A DNA stretch of 64,000 bases from DATFTF01 sp963825175 (lineage in GTDB: Bacteria; Acidobacteriota; Thermoanaerobaculia; UBA5066; Gp7-AA6). The stretch covers positions 2,666,001 to 2,730,000 of the forward strand of contig CAWGSA010000002.1 of assembly GCA_963825175.1 (NCBI GenBank), in the 5' to 3' direction. Under the pieces are notes generated by a model. That model was given only the letters and a program-made list of their open reading frames with translations. It made no database searches and was not told the DNA's origin. The translations under genes and the position numbers were made by a program. Below are positions 49,472 to 58,389 of the stretch, piece after piece; position 1 is the stretch's first letter; each line of letters starts with the position of its first letter.

Positions 49472-50031
49472 CCGGCCTCCGGCTCCTCGCTCCGCGCCAC
49501 CCGATGGATGTAGTCGAAGCCGGAGAGGAGCGTCGTCGTCGCGGCCGCGCCGAAGGCGACCAGAACGATCTCGCCAGGCCAGGACCACTCATTGGCGCAG
49601 AGCACGAAGAGAACGGTGACGATGAGAGTGACCGTCGTGACCTTCCCCAGCCAGGTCGGCGGGAAGCGCCTCTTGCTCGACGACAGGATCAGCAGGAGAG
49701 CGACCATCAGGATGAGCAAGTCGCGTGACAGAACGAGAAATGCCAGCCATACCGGCACCTTGACCGCTCCGGGGAAAGAAGGCACCGCCAGAAAGAGATA
49801 GGAGCTCATCAGCAGCAGCTTGTCCGCGATCGGATCGAGGTACGCACCGAGCGCCGATTTCATTTGGAATCGCCGGGCCAGGTATCCATCGATTCCGTCC
49901 GAGATCCCCGCCGCGACGAACAGTGCCAGCGCGATGTCGTACCGGCCGACGGAGATGGCGTAGAGAAAGAACGGCAGGACCGCCAGACGCAGCAACGTGA
50001 TGAAGTTGGGAAGCGTCCACGGACCCTTCAT
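49459..50031 (-). CDS. pgsA: CDP-alcohol phosphatidyltransferase, PgsA-like
   Basis: 190 residues. LPNFITLLRLAVLPFFLY at the start and the CDP-alcohol motif (SDGIDGYLARRF followed by the GAYLDPIADK end) supply the Asp and Arg ligands. Several membrane helices. It most likely makes phosphatidylglycerophosphate from CDP-diacylglycerol and glycerol-3-phosphate; a phosphatidylserine or other alcohol acceptor cannot be excluded. PG is the lipid donor for Lgt (30354). Confidence 0.9.
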   Translation of the reverse strand: MKGPWTLPNFITLLRLAVLPFFLYAISVGRYDIALALFVAAGISDGIDGYLARRFQMKSALGAYLDPIADKLLLMSSYLFLAVPSFPGAVKVPVWLAFLVLSRDLLILMVALLLILSSSKRRFPPTWLGKVTTVTLIVTVLFVLCANEWSWPGEIVLVAFGAAATTTLLSGFDYIHRVARSEEPEAGWRG

Positions 50032-50052
50032 GGCTCCCTCCGCCGCTTCCGG

Positions 50053-51402
50053 CTATTCTTCATCGGACGCCTCCGCTCCCGACGTCCGCGCCCGCACCCG
50101 GTCCAGGGCCCGCGTGAAGACGGTCCCGTCGATCGACACCAGGTCGTCCGAAGGAAGGAGATCGCATCGCTGCGCGGCCTCGATCGCCTCGGCGGCCGCT
50201 CGGGGCGCCCGGCGGGACTCTCCCAGGCAGGGGACGTCTCGATTGACCGGCGTCACGACGACCAGCAGGCGCAAGAGCATCCGCGCGGCGGCGGCGGGAG
50301 TCAAGTGCGCGTCCGGATTCGCCTGGTGGGTGTCCCGATCCACATCGAGGAGGCCGAGCGCGATCGCACGCGTGAGGGCCCGGCTGTCCCGCCGCCCCAC
50401 CACGTCGCTGGCGATCACGCCGTTGGCGACCCGGGCTTCGCGAATCTCCGGGTACATCCACCAGACCAGGGTCGCCGCGCCGGCACGGGTGAGCCTCGGG
50501 GCCCGTGCCGCCTGGCGCTCCAACGAGGGCCAATTGGCCACGCGAAAGGCGAGACGCACCTCCTCGGCCCGCTCGGCGTAGTGAGAGTCGTCCTTGGCCA
50601 GGGAATCGAAGATCGTCACGGCGGCTTCCAGGTCTCCCAGCTCCATGGCCAGGTTCCCCTCCTTCTCCGCCACCGCGGGCTCCTTGGCGCCCAGGTCCAT
50701 GGCCTCACGATATCGGCGAAACGCCTTCTCCCGCTCTCCGGCCGCCGCGTCGATGTCCCCAGCCGCGGCATGCACCGGAGCGCTTTCAGGGCTGATCTCC
50801 AGAGCCCGCGTGATCTCCGACCGGGCCTCCTTCCACTTCTTTTCGGCCGCCGCCGACCGAGCCGCGTCCATGAGCTGGCTGGTGGCGGAGGCCCTCAGCT
50901 CTTCCGCCCGCTGCGCGATCCCCGCCCGGCCGGCGGTCCGGGCCAGCGACCGGCGGTAGAGAACGAGGCCGGCCGCCGCGTCGCCGGACCGGGCCCTGGC
51001 CTCGCCGCACGCCACGAGGAGCGCAGAGGTTGGCTCCCCCGAAGCGAGCAGCCGCTCGCAGGAGTCCAACGCATCCTGGGGGCGGTCGGCGAGGACGACC
51101 GCCTCGATCTTCCCGATCTCCCCGGCGAGCCGCGGCTTCTCGGAGGCCGCCGCCTGGAAGTACGTCTCCGCGCGACCGGGATCCCCATCCAGCAAAGCCC
51201 GCCAGCCCTTCTCCACGGCCGAGGGGAACGGACCGGCCAGATCCTCGCGGGGGTCGAGGGGAAAACGGTCGCGCGCTCCGGTCCGCACCACGCCCGCGCA
51301 CCCTCCGGTGATCACGGACAGGACCGCGACAAAGGCAGAACACAGGAATCGAACCGAACAACGCGCCTGTCGACGATCTGTCGTCGACAGCCGGCGAGTC
51401 AT
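50053..51402 (-). CDS. TPR-containing lipoprotein
   Basis: 449 residues. A lipobox VITGGCAG near residue 35 follows a hydrophobic stretch (FLCSAFVAVLSV), so it is a predicted lipoprotein. Residues about 65-300 have TPR-like helix pairs (GWRALLDGDPGRAETYFQAA, AEKKWKEARSEITRALEISP, AAGEREKAFRRYREAMDLG). A C-terminal helical domain (about 310-440) contains LTPAAAARMLLRLLVVVTPV. It overlaps hfq by ATGA, so its expression may be linked. Function unknown; perhaps an envelope assembly scaffold. Confidence 0.78.
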   Translation of the reverse strand: MTRRLSTTDRRQARCSVRFLCSAFVAVLSVITGGCAGVVRTGARDRFPLDPREDLAGPFPSAVEKGWRALLDGDPGRAETYFQAAASEKPRLAGEIGKIEAVVLADRPQDALDSCERLLASGEPTSALLVACGEARARSGDAAAGLVLYRRSLARTAGRAGIAQRAEELRASATSQLMDAARSAAAEKKWKEARSEITRALEISPESAPVHAAAGDIDAAAGEREKAFRRYREAMDLGAKEPAVAEKEGNLAMELGDLEAAVTIFDSLAKDDSHYAERAEEVRLAFRVANWPSLERQAARAPRLTRAGAATLVWWMYPEIREARVANGVIASDVVGRRDSRALTRAIALGLLDVDRDTHQANPDAHLTPAAAARMLLRLLVVVTPVNRDVPCLGESRRAPRAAAEAIEAAQRCDLLPSDDLVSIDGTVFTRALDRVRARTSGAEASDEE

Positions 51403-51626
51403 GATCCGGCGGGCAGGTTCTCCGAGCGGATCGACGCGATTGCGTGCTTGTAAATCATCTCTTCGCGCCCGTCGACCTCGAGGACCAGTGCGAACTTGTC
51501 GAAACGGCGCAGCCGCCCCATGCGCTCTTCCCCGGAAGTCAACCGCACCGTGATGGCGATATTGTCCTTGCGCAGGTTGTAGAAGAACGAATCCTGAACG
51601 TTGATCGGCGCCTTATTCATCGCCAT
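51399..51626 (-). CDS. hfq: RNA chaperone Hfq
   Basis: 75 residues. Sm1 begins at NVQDSFFYNLRKDN (Q11 and D12 typical of Hfq) and Sm2 ends at MIYKHAIASI, including the YKHAI motif (59-63). It is more divergent than enterobacterial Hfq but keeps the conserved positions. The start is ATG 51626 (AAGGAAGCGG upstream) or ATG 51620; both lie inside the miaA end. The miaA-hfq order is the same as in many Proteobacteria. Likely RNA-binding partner for small RNAs or, conceivably, for the trp leader. Confidence 0.9.
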   Translation of the reverse strand: MAMNKAPINVQDSFFYNLRKDNIAITVRLTSGEERMGRLRRFDKFALVLEVDGREEMIYKHAIASIRSENLPAGS

Positions 51627-52563
51627 CCGCTTCCTTCTCCCCGGAGCGCTCCGAAAGACGCAACAGCGCCCTCGGGAGAGCGTCCACCGGACTCACCCAT
51701 TCGACATTCCGCTCGCGGGCAAACCAGGTCCTTTGCTTTCGCGCGAGCTGCCGCGTCGCCGTGTCAATCCTCTCCTCTGTGGTCGACCGATCCGCCCTGC
51801 CTTCGACCCAGTCGGCGACCTCCCGATATCCGATGGCTTGGAAAGCGTTGGAATCCAGCCGCGCCCCCCCCTCGAGCAACCGCCGGACCTCGTCGGCCCA
51901 TCCCGAGTCCAACATCTGTGCGACTCGCGCGCCGATCGTAGCATAGAGGTCGTCTCGAGTCGGCGCGAGACCGATCTTGATCAGCCGCCAGCGAGCGAGC
52001 CAGCCGCCCCCCGGCCGCGCGCGTTCGGATGGGCGAGAACCCGTGGACAGCAGGATCTCCAGGGCCCGGAGCGTGTAACGCAGGTTGGCGGGCGGAATTC
52101 GCCTGGCCGCAACGGGATCGTTGAAGGCCAGGAAACGATGCGCCTCCGAAGGGCGGTTCCCGGCCCATCCGGCGAGCGCGGCGCGCAACCCGGGATCGGT
52201 CGCTTCCCCCGGCGGCAGTCCCTCGAGGAGCGCCTCCAGATAGAAACCCGATCCACCGCAAACGATGGGCAGCCGACCCCGCCGAGCGATTTCTCCAATC
52301 GCGGCCCGCGCGTCCCGAGCCCAGCGCCCGGCCGAATAGTGCTCGCGCCAGTCGGCGACGTCGAGCAGATGATACGGGACCTCTCCCCTCCGGCCCGGGC
52401 CGGGCTTGGCCGTCCCGATGTCGAACCCGCGATAGACCGCGAACGCGTCGGCCGAGACGATCTCGCCCTCGCACCGACGAGCGATCTCGTGAGCCAGATC
52501 TGTCTTGCCCGAGCCGGTCGGTCCGAGAATCACCAGAAGGGGCGGCGGCGCGATCAGCTTCAC
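51613..52563 (-). CDS. miaA: tRNA dimethylallyltransferase
   Basis: 316 residues from GTG 52563, which overlaps the comEC stop (GTGA). P-loop LGPTGSGKT (13-21), SADAFAVYRGFDIGTAKP, YHLLDVADWRE, and the C-terminal SNAFQAIGYREVADW. It prenylates A37 of tRNAs reading UNN codons, including tRNA-Trp and tRNA-Cys. This is mechanistically relevant, because in E. coli miaA loss changes trp attenuation. The upstream in-frame extension is antisense-like. Confidence 0.96.
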   Translation of the reverse strand: MKLIAPPPLLVILGPTGSGKTDLAHEIARRCEGEIVSADAFAVYRGFDIGTAKPGPGRRGEVPYHLLDVADWREHYSAGRWARDARAAIGEIARRGRLPIVCGGSGFYLEALLEGLPPGEATDPGLRAALAGWAGNRPSEAHRFLAFNDPVAARRIPPANLRYTLRALEILLSTGSRPSERARPGGGWLARWRLIKIGLAPTRDDLYATIGARVAQMLDSGWADEVRRLLEGGARLDSNAFQAIGYREVADWVEGRADRSTTEERIDTATRQLARKQRTWFARERNVEWVSPVDALPRALLRLSERSGEKEADGDE

Positions 52564-54926
52564 GGCAGACCCCGCCACGACAGCCGCGTTCTTCCCGGCA
52601 ACAGCTCCACCCGGATGTCGCAGAGCAGGTCGGTGCGGAAGAGAGGCACACGGGCGGCGGCCAGAGCGGCGACCGTCTCGGGCGCGGGATGTCCGAACCG
52701 GTTGTCGCGCCCGCACGAGAGAACGGCCAGGCGCGGTGACACGGCGGCCAGGAAGGCGGGAGTCGTGCTTCCGCGGCTGCCATGATGGCCCACCTTCAAG
52801 GCGTCGGCGCGGGGGACGCGCCCTTCGCTCAACAACTCCCCCTCCGTCGACGCGCCGGCATCTCCGGTGAGAAGCGCCCGACGGCCGTCTCTCTCGAACA
52901 GGAGGATGAGCGACTGATTGTTCGTCGCATCGATCTTCCGGCGCGCGCCGCCGGAGTGCACGACGGTGAGCCTCGCGCCCGGCCAGTCCACGACGCGTCC
53001 CGAGGCCAGCACTCCGGAAGGGATCCCGCGCCGGCCGGCCAGCGCCTCGAGGTCCCGGAAGAAGCCGGCCTCATCCTCCCCTGTCGACCGGTAGAACGCG
53101 CCGACGGGCAGGTCCTCCATCACCGCGAAGAGGCCCAACGCGTGGTCGGGATGGGGGTGAGTCAGGAACGCCGCATCCAGCCGCGCCACGCCGCGGTCCA
53201 GAAGCTTGGGGATGAGGCGCGTACGGCCGAAGTCGCGCGCGTCCAGATCGAACGGGCCTCCGCCGTCCACGAGGATCGACTGACGCCCCCACCGAAGAAG
53301 CAGAGCATCCCCCTGGCCGACGTCGAGCGCTTCCAGGCTGAACCCGTGCTCGGGTCCCGCCGGGCCACGGCGCAGGGCCAGGAAGAGAAAGAACGCCGCC
53401 GCCGTCGCACCGGCGACCGCGCGCCACCGGCCCCGCAGGAGCGCCGCCGCCAGGATCAGAGCGCCCGTCAGAAGCACCAGCGGGAGCGGAGGAGTCGGAC
53501 GCAGGAAAGCGACGCCCGACGCGCGGTCGGCCACGAACTCCAGCAGACGCGAGCCGGCTCCAAACAGAATCGCCAGAGGAGCCGGAAAGATGCCGAAGGC
53601 CAGGAAGAACAGCAGGAGGGCTCCAACGACGATCAACCCTCCCGCGAGCGGAACAGAGAGCGGTGCCGTCAGCCACGCGCCGGCGGCGACCAGGTTGAAC
53701 CTCCACAGGAGGATGGGCGCGGTCCCGGCCTGCGCCGAGAGCGCCGCGGCGACGGGCGTGAAGAGCGGCGCGGGACGGGAAGGGAGCGCCTCGCGGATCG
53801 GCCCGAGCAGAAGAGCCAGGGACACGACGGCGGAGAACGTCAGGACCATGCCGACCGACCAGACCTGCGAGGGTGCGGCCAGGATCAGGAAGAGGGCGGA
53901 CAGGCCGATCGCCTGGAGCGATCGAATCGGCAACTCCAGCAGACGCGCGGCCAGCGCCAGGGCAAAGACCAGTCCGGCGCGCGCCGCGGGAGGATTCGCT
54001 CCGCCGACGAGCACGAAGACGACGACTCCCGCCAGGAGCCACGCGTCCCTGCGCTTTCCTCCGATTCCGGCGGCGCGCAGAAGGGCGAGCAGCAGTCCGG
54101 CGGCAAGAGCCACGTGAAGGCCGGAGAGGACCAGAAGGTGGTACAGGCCTCCCCGCCGATAGCGGGCCACCATGCCGCGATCGAGGTCCGCCGTCCGCCC
54201 CAGCAGAAGCGCGCAGAGCGGCCCCCGCACGTCGCGGTCGAAGCGCTCGCCGCGCGTGCCCGGCGCCGGCAGTCGGGCATGGAGCCATCGGTTGGGCGCC
54301 GTCGCCACGGAGACGACGGTCCTTTCGCGAGGCTCGATGCGCAGCGCGCTCTTGACGGAAAGACGGTAAGACGGCCAGGGTGACGCGACGTCCCGGTCCG
54401 AGGCGGACGGGCCCTCCGGCGTCAGGTGCCCGACGATCCGCACGCGATCCCCCCGATCCGACCCGATCTCGAGGGCCTCTTCGCCGGAAACGAAGAGGAA
54501 GACCTCGGCGGGAAAGGGCCTCCAGGCCCCATCGGCGAACAGCCGTTCCGCGCGCAGGCGCCCGTGGACACGGGGCGGCGTGCCGCTCCAGAAGTCGGTC
54601 AGAACGCCTTCGACCCGATCGGATCGATCCCTGCCGGCGGGGATCAGGGCAAACGTCGCCCGGGCTTGCCGCGCCGGACCGGCCACGCGGACCAGCCCGG
54701 AGAGAAACCCCAACCCGAGCCAGAACGCCAGGACCGCGAGGCGGAGGAGAAATCGGCTCCTCCGGTGAAAGGCCGGGACGAGAATCACCGCCCCGCATAG
54801 AAGCGCCAGGCCGGCGGCCATCGGGCCGCCCGAGACCGACCAGCCTCCGAGAAACGTGCCGGCGGTCAGGAGCACGGCCGCGGTGGCCGCCGGCGCAGGC
54901 CCGGACCGGGCGATCGGGCCGATCAC
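52560..54926 (-). CDS. comEC: ComEC/Rec2-family DNA uptake channel
   Basis: 788 residues from GTG 54926. An N-terminal membrane and OB-fold-like region is followed by the Competence domain with YHLLVLSGLHVALAAG near residue 265 and many membrane helices. Residues about 535-788 form a metallo-beta-lactamase domain (EALDVGQGDALLLRWG, FLTHPHPDHALG, LKVGHHGSRGSTTP). ComEC translocates single-stranded DNA across the inner membrane during natural transformation. No other com genes are visible here. Overlaps with both neighbours by GTGA. Confidence 0.95.
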   Translation of the reverse strand: MIGPIARSGPAPAATAAVLLTAGTFLGGWSVSGGPMAAGLALLCGAVILVPAFHRRSRFLLRLAVLAFWLGLGFLSGLVRVAGPARQARATFALIPAGRDRSDRVEGVLTDFWSGTPPRVHGRLRAERLFADGAWRPFPAEVFLFVSGEEALEIGSDRGDRVRIVGHLTPEGPSASDRDVASPWPSYRLSVKSALRIEPRERTVVSVATAPNRWLHARLPAPGTRGERFDRDVRGPLCALLLGRTADLDRGMVARYRRGGLYHLLVLSGLHVALAAGLLLALLRAAGIGGKRRDAWLLAGVVVFVLVGGANPPAARAGLVFALALAARLLELPIRSLQAIGLSALFLILAAPSQVWSVGMVLTFSAVVSLALLLGPIREALPSRPAPLFTPVAAALSAQAGTAPILLWRFNLVAAGAWLTAPLSVPLAGGLIVVGALLLFFLAFGIFPAPLAILFGAGSRLLEFVADRASGVAFLRPTPPLPLVLLTGALILAAALLRGRWRAVAGATAAAFFLFLALRRGPAGPEHGFSLEALDVGQGDALLLRWGRQSILVDGGGPFDLDARDFGRTRLIPKLLDRGVARLDAAFLTHPHPDHALGLFAVMEDLPVGAFYRSTGEDEAGFFRDLEALAGRRGIPSGVLASGRVVDWPGARLTVVHSGGARRKIDATNNQSLILLFERDGRRALLTGDAGASTEGELLSEGRVPRADALKVGHHGSRGSTTPAFLAAVSPRLAVLSCGRDNRFGHPAPETVAALAAARVPLFRTDLLCDIRVELLPGRTRLSWRGLP

Positions 54927-56191
54927 GAACCAGTCTCTCGATCCAGAACCACGACCGCCTCGATGCGGTGCGTCGCCGCGAACAGATCGTAGAGGCGGGC
55001 TTGCGCAACCCGGAACCCCTTGGCCAGCATGGCCGGCAGATCGCGGGCCAGCGTGGCCGGCTCACAGGAGACGTACACGATTCGGGAGGAGACGCGCTCG
55101 GCCAGCAGAGTCGAGAGCTCTGACCCCAGTCCCGCCCGCGGCGGATCGACGACCATCAGGTCGAAGCGCCCGCTCTGCCGCGTCGCGAAGGAAGCGACGT
55201 CGGAGCGCACGATTGTCCAGCGCGCGCCGTCGGCCCACTGCGGCTGCGCCCGCTCGGCGTCGCGGACCGCGGAGCGGCTTGCCTCGACCGTCGTCACCGC
55301 ATGGCCGGCGTCGAGCAATGCACCGGCGAAAAGGCCGCCGCCGCCGAACGCGTCCAGCGCGCGCCCGCCGGCCACTCCCCGGGCAACGTCGCGCACATCG
55401 TCGTACAGGGGTCCGATCAGGAAGCGGTTGGTCTGCACAAACGTGTCGACGGAGACGGGAAACGGCCGCCCGCCCACGGTGAGAGTCAGGGAGTCCGCGC
55501 CGGTCTCGGAAAACGTTCCGCTGTGTTCCTCCTCCACGCGCAGGCCGCCCAGGAGAGGCGACAAACCCGCAACCAGACGCTCGACACCGCGGCGCGGCGC
55601 CGGAGCCGTCACCACGACCTGTGCCAGATGGCGGGACGCATCGGCCTCCTCCAGCATCGTGACGGTCTGAACGCGGACGCCACTGCCGGCGATCGCCTCT
55701 CGGAGTCCGGGCACCAGCGCGATCACCTCCCGCGAGATCACCTCGCAGTCGACCATCGGCTCGACACGATGGGTGCGCGGCACGAAGTAGCCGACCGCGA
55801 CCTCGGGACCGACGCCGGAGACGTGAAACCGGCTCCGCATCCGATACCGGAGGGGCGAGGATACCGCGGGCAGGGCTCCGAACGTCGACGCTCGCTGACC
55901 GCCGATCCGCTCCATGGTCTCCAGAAAGAGTTCCCGCTTCACCTCCAGCGCCGGCGCCGGCTGGAAGTGGGCCCAGTCGCACCCGGCGCACGACGCGTGG
56001 GGCCCGGAGACCCGCACGGGCGATGGCCGGTAGACGCGGGTGGCACGGCCCTTCCAGAAGTTCTTCCGAAGCTCTTCGACCTCGGCCTCCACGTCTTCCC
56101 CGGGAAGAGCTCCGGCCACGAAGCCGACACCTTCCGAAGTGCGCGCAATTCCCTCTCCGGTCGGGGCCAGCTTCTCGACGGTGACGCGCAT
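54923..56191 (-). CDS. RNA m5U methyltransferase, RlmD/TrmA-like
   Basis: 422 residues. N-terminal TRAM domain (1-55, VEKLAPTGEGIARTSEGVGF), then a Fe-S-like segment with CAGC (68-71) and a Cys at 149, and a SAM domain ending VDPPRAGLG, YVSCEPATLARDL (catalytic Cys) and THRIEAVVVLDR. The family usually has a four-Cys cluster (CxxxxxCxxC plus a distal Cys); here the first Cys is a Gly, leaving three. The target (23S U747/U1939 or tRNA U54) cannot be decided. It overlaps comEC by GTGA. Confidence 0.87.
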   Translation of the reverse strand: MRVTVEKLAPTGEGIARTSEGVGFVAGALPGEDVEAEVEELRKNFWKGRATRVYRPSPVRVSGPHASCAGCDWAHFQPAPALEVKRELFLETMERIGGQRASTFGALPAVSSPLRYRMRSRFHVSGVGPEVAVGYFVPRTHRVEPMVDCEVISREVIALVPGLREAIAGSGVRVQTVTMLEEADASRHLAQVVVTAPAPRRGVERLVAGLSPLLGGLRVEEEHSGTFSETGADSLTLTVGGRPFPVSVDTFVQTNRFLIGPLYDDVRDVARGVAGGRALDAFGGGGLFAGALLDAGHAVTTVEASRSAVRDAERAQPQWADGARWTIVRSDVASFATRQSGRFDLMVVDPPRAGLGSELSTLLAERVSSRIVYVSCEPATLARDLPAMLAKGFRVAQARLYDLFAATHRIEAVVVLDRETGS

Positions 56192-56193
56192 CG

Positions 56194-56839
56194 TTATCCC
56201 GGGAGCAGCGTCAAGCGGGGCAGATCGAGGGCCTCGCGCAGGAGTCGGCGCTCCAGAGCATGGAGCGTCCGCACCGCGGCCGGCTCGTCCATGCGGGCGC
56301 GGGCCGCGGACAGCCGAACCGCCGCCGCGTCGCCGATCATCCGGCGTTGCTCTTCGGGGATCGCCTCCAGGAGAGAGTCGGCCAGCTTCTTGTCGAGGCG
56401 CACCAGCGAGGCCTCAACGTCCTCCGCTCTCTTGCCCGAAGAGCCGAGCCGGGCGAGCGAGCGCTGGACCGGCTCGACCGCCGACGAAAGATCCGGGCGC
56501 CGCCGGGCCAGATCCCGCAGAGTCACATCCAGGGCGGACAGGGCCGGGCCGACCTCCGGATCGGATTCGACGCGGCCGTCGCCCCGCCCCACCGAAGTCT
56601 CCGCGCGACGTTCCCAGGCCAGAAGAACGGCGTCGCGGCAATAGGCCAGCGAGTTGATGCGCCCGGTGGCCCCGCGTTCCTCGCGGCGTTGGAACGCCTC
56701 ATCGATCCCCTGCCGCACGGCCTCGATCGGAACGCCCAGCGCCCGCCATTCCTTGACCAGCGCGAAGTCCTGCGGCGACAGGAGAAACGGAGTTCCGCGG
56801 CGTCGGATGAACGCCGCCTCCGCCGCGGCGTAGAAATCC

Positions 56840-56862
<23 letters not shown>
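56194..56862 (-). CDS. uncharacterised charged helical protein
   Basis: 222 residues. Arg/Glu/Ala-rich helices (FALVKEWRALGVPIEAVRQG, RAEDVEASLVRLDKKLADSL). No signal peptide, membrane helix or known motif. It overlaps coaX by 23 bp and is 2 bp from the rlmD-like gene, so it is tightly operonic. Its position between coaX and an RNA methyltransferase does not suggest a function. Confidence 0.62.
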
Positions 56863-57618
<756 letters not shown>

Positions 57619-57622
<4 letters not shown>

Positions 57623-58389
57623 CACTTGATCACCTCGCCGGCGACGACGATCTCCTCGCCCCGGGTGGTCGACAACCGCAGGAACCCTTCCGCCGTCAGG
57701 CCGCCATACGTCCCGGTGATTTCTTTTCCGTTTCGCCGCACCGCCATCACGTCGCCCGGCCGGTGCGCCGCCACGCGCTCCCAATGCCGCGTTTCCTCCT
57801 CCCACCGCGGCCTGGCGAGCTCCCGATCGAGCCGATCGAGAATGGCCTGAGCCAGCGGAGCCAGGGCGATCGGATGGCCGGCCTCTTCCTCGATCGTCGT
57901 GGCCTCCGGCAGACCGAGGTCCCTGGCCGCGCCCCTGACGTTCAGGCCGATCCCCACGGCGACGTAGGTCTGGTTGCCTTGCGTGCACGACTCGGCCAGG
58001 ACGCCGGCGACTTTCCGCCGGCCCACGTACAAATCATTGGGCCACTTGAGACGCACGGCGATACCGACTCGGTCCTCGATGACGTCCCGCACCCAACGTG
58101 CCACGGCGATGGGCAGGACCGACAGAGGTTCCCCCGCCGCGGCCGGCCGCACGAAGGTGAAGTAGAGGCCCATTCCCGCCGGAGCCACCCAACGACCCTT
58201 TCGTCCGCGCGCCCCCGACTGCTCCTGAGCCAGGATCACCGTCGGCGGCAGCTTCTGGTCCTCTTCGAAGTAGAGGTCGATGAACTCCCGCGCCAGGTCG
58301 TTGGAGGATTTGGTGGCGGCGAGGCAAGTCAAGTTCTCGAAGCTCACCCAGCCGCGCGCGAAGACGTCTCCGTCCGAGAACGCGTTCAC
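57619..58389 (-). CDS. birA: biotin-[acetyl-CoA-carboxylase] ligase
   Basis: 256 residues from GTG 58389, overlapping the valS stop (GTGA). Biotin-binding GARGRKGRWVAPAGMGLYFT (59-78) and KWPNDLYVGRRKVAGVL. The C-terminal SH3-like domain is present (GKEITGTYGGLTAEGFLRL). No N-terminal HTH, so it is a ligase only, not the bifunctional E. coli type. It should biotinylate the carrier encoded at 63530. Confidence 0.95.
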
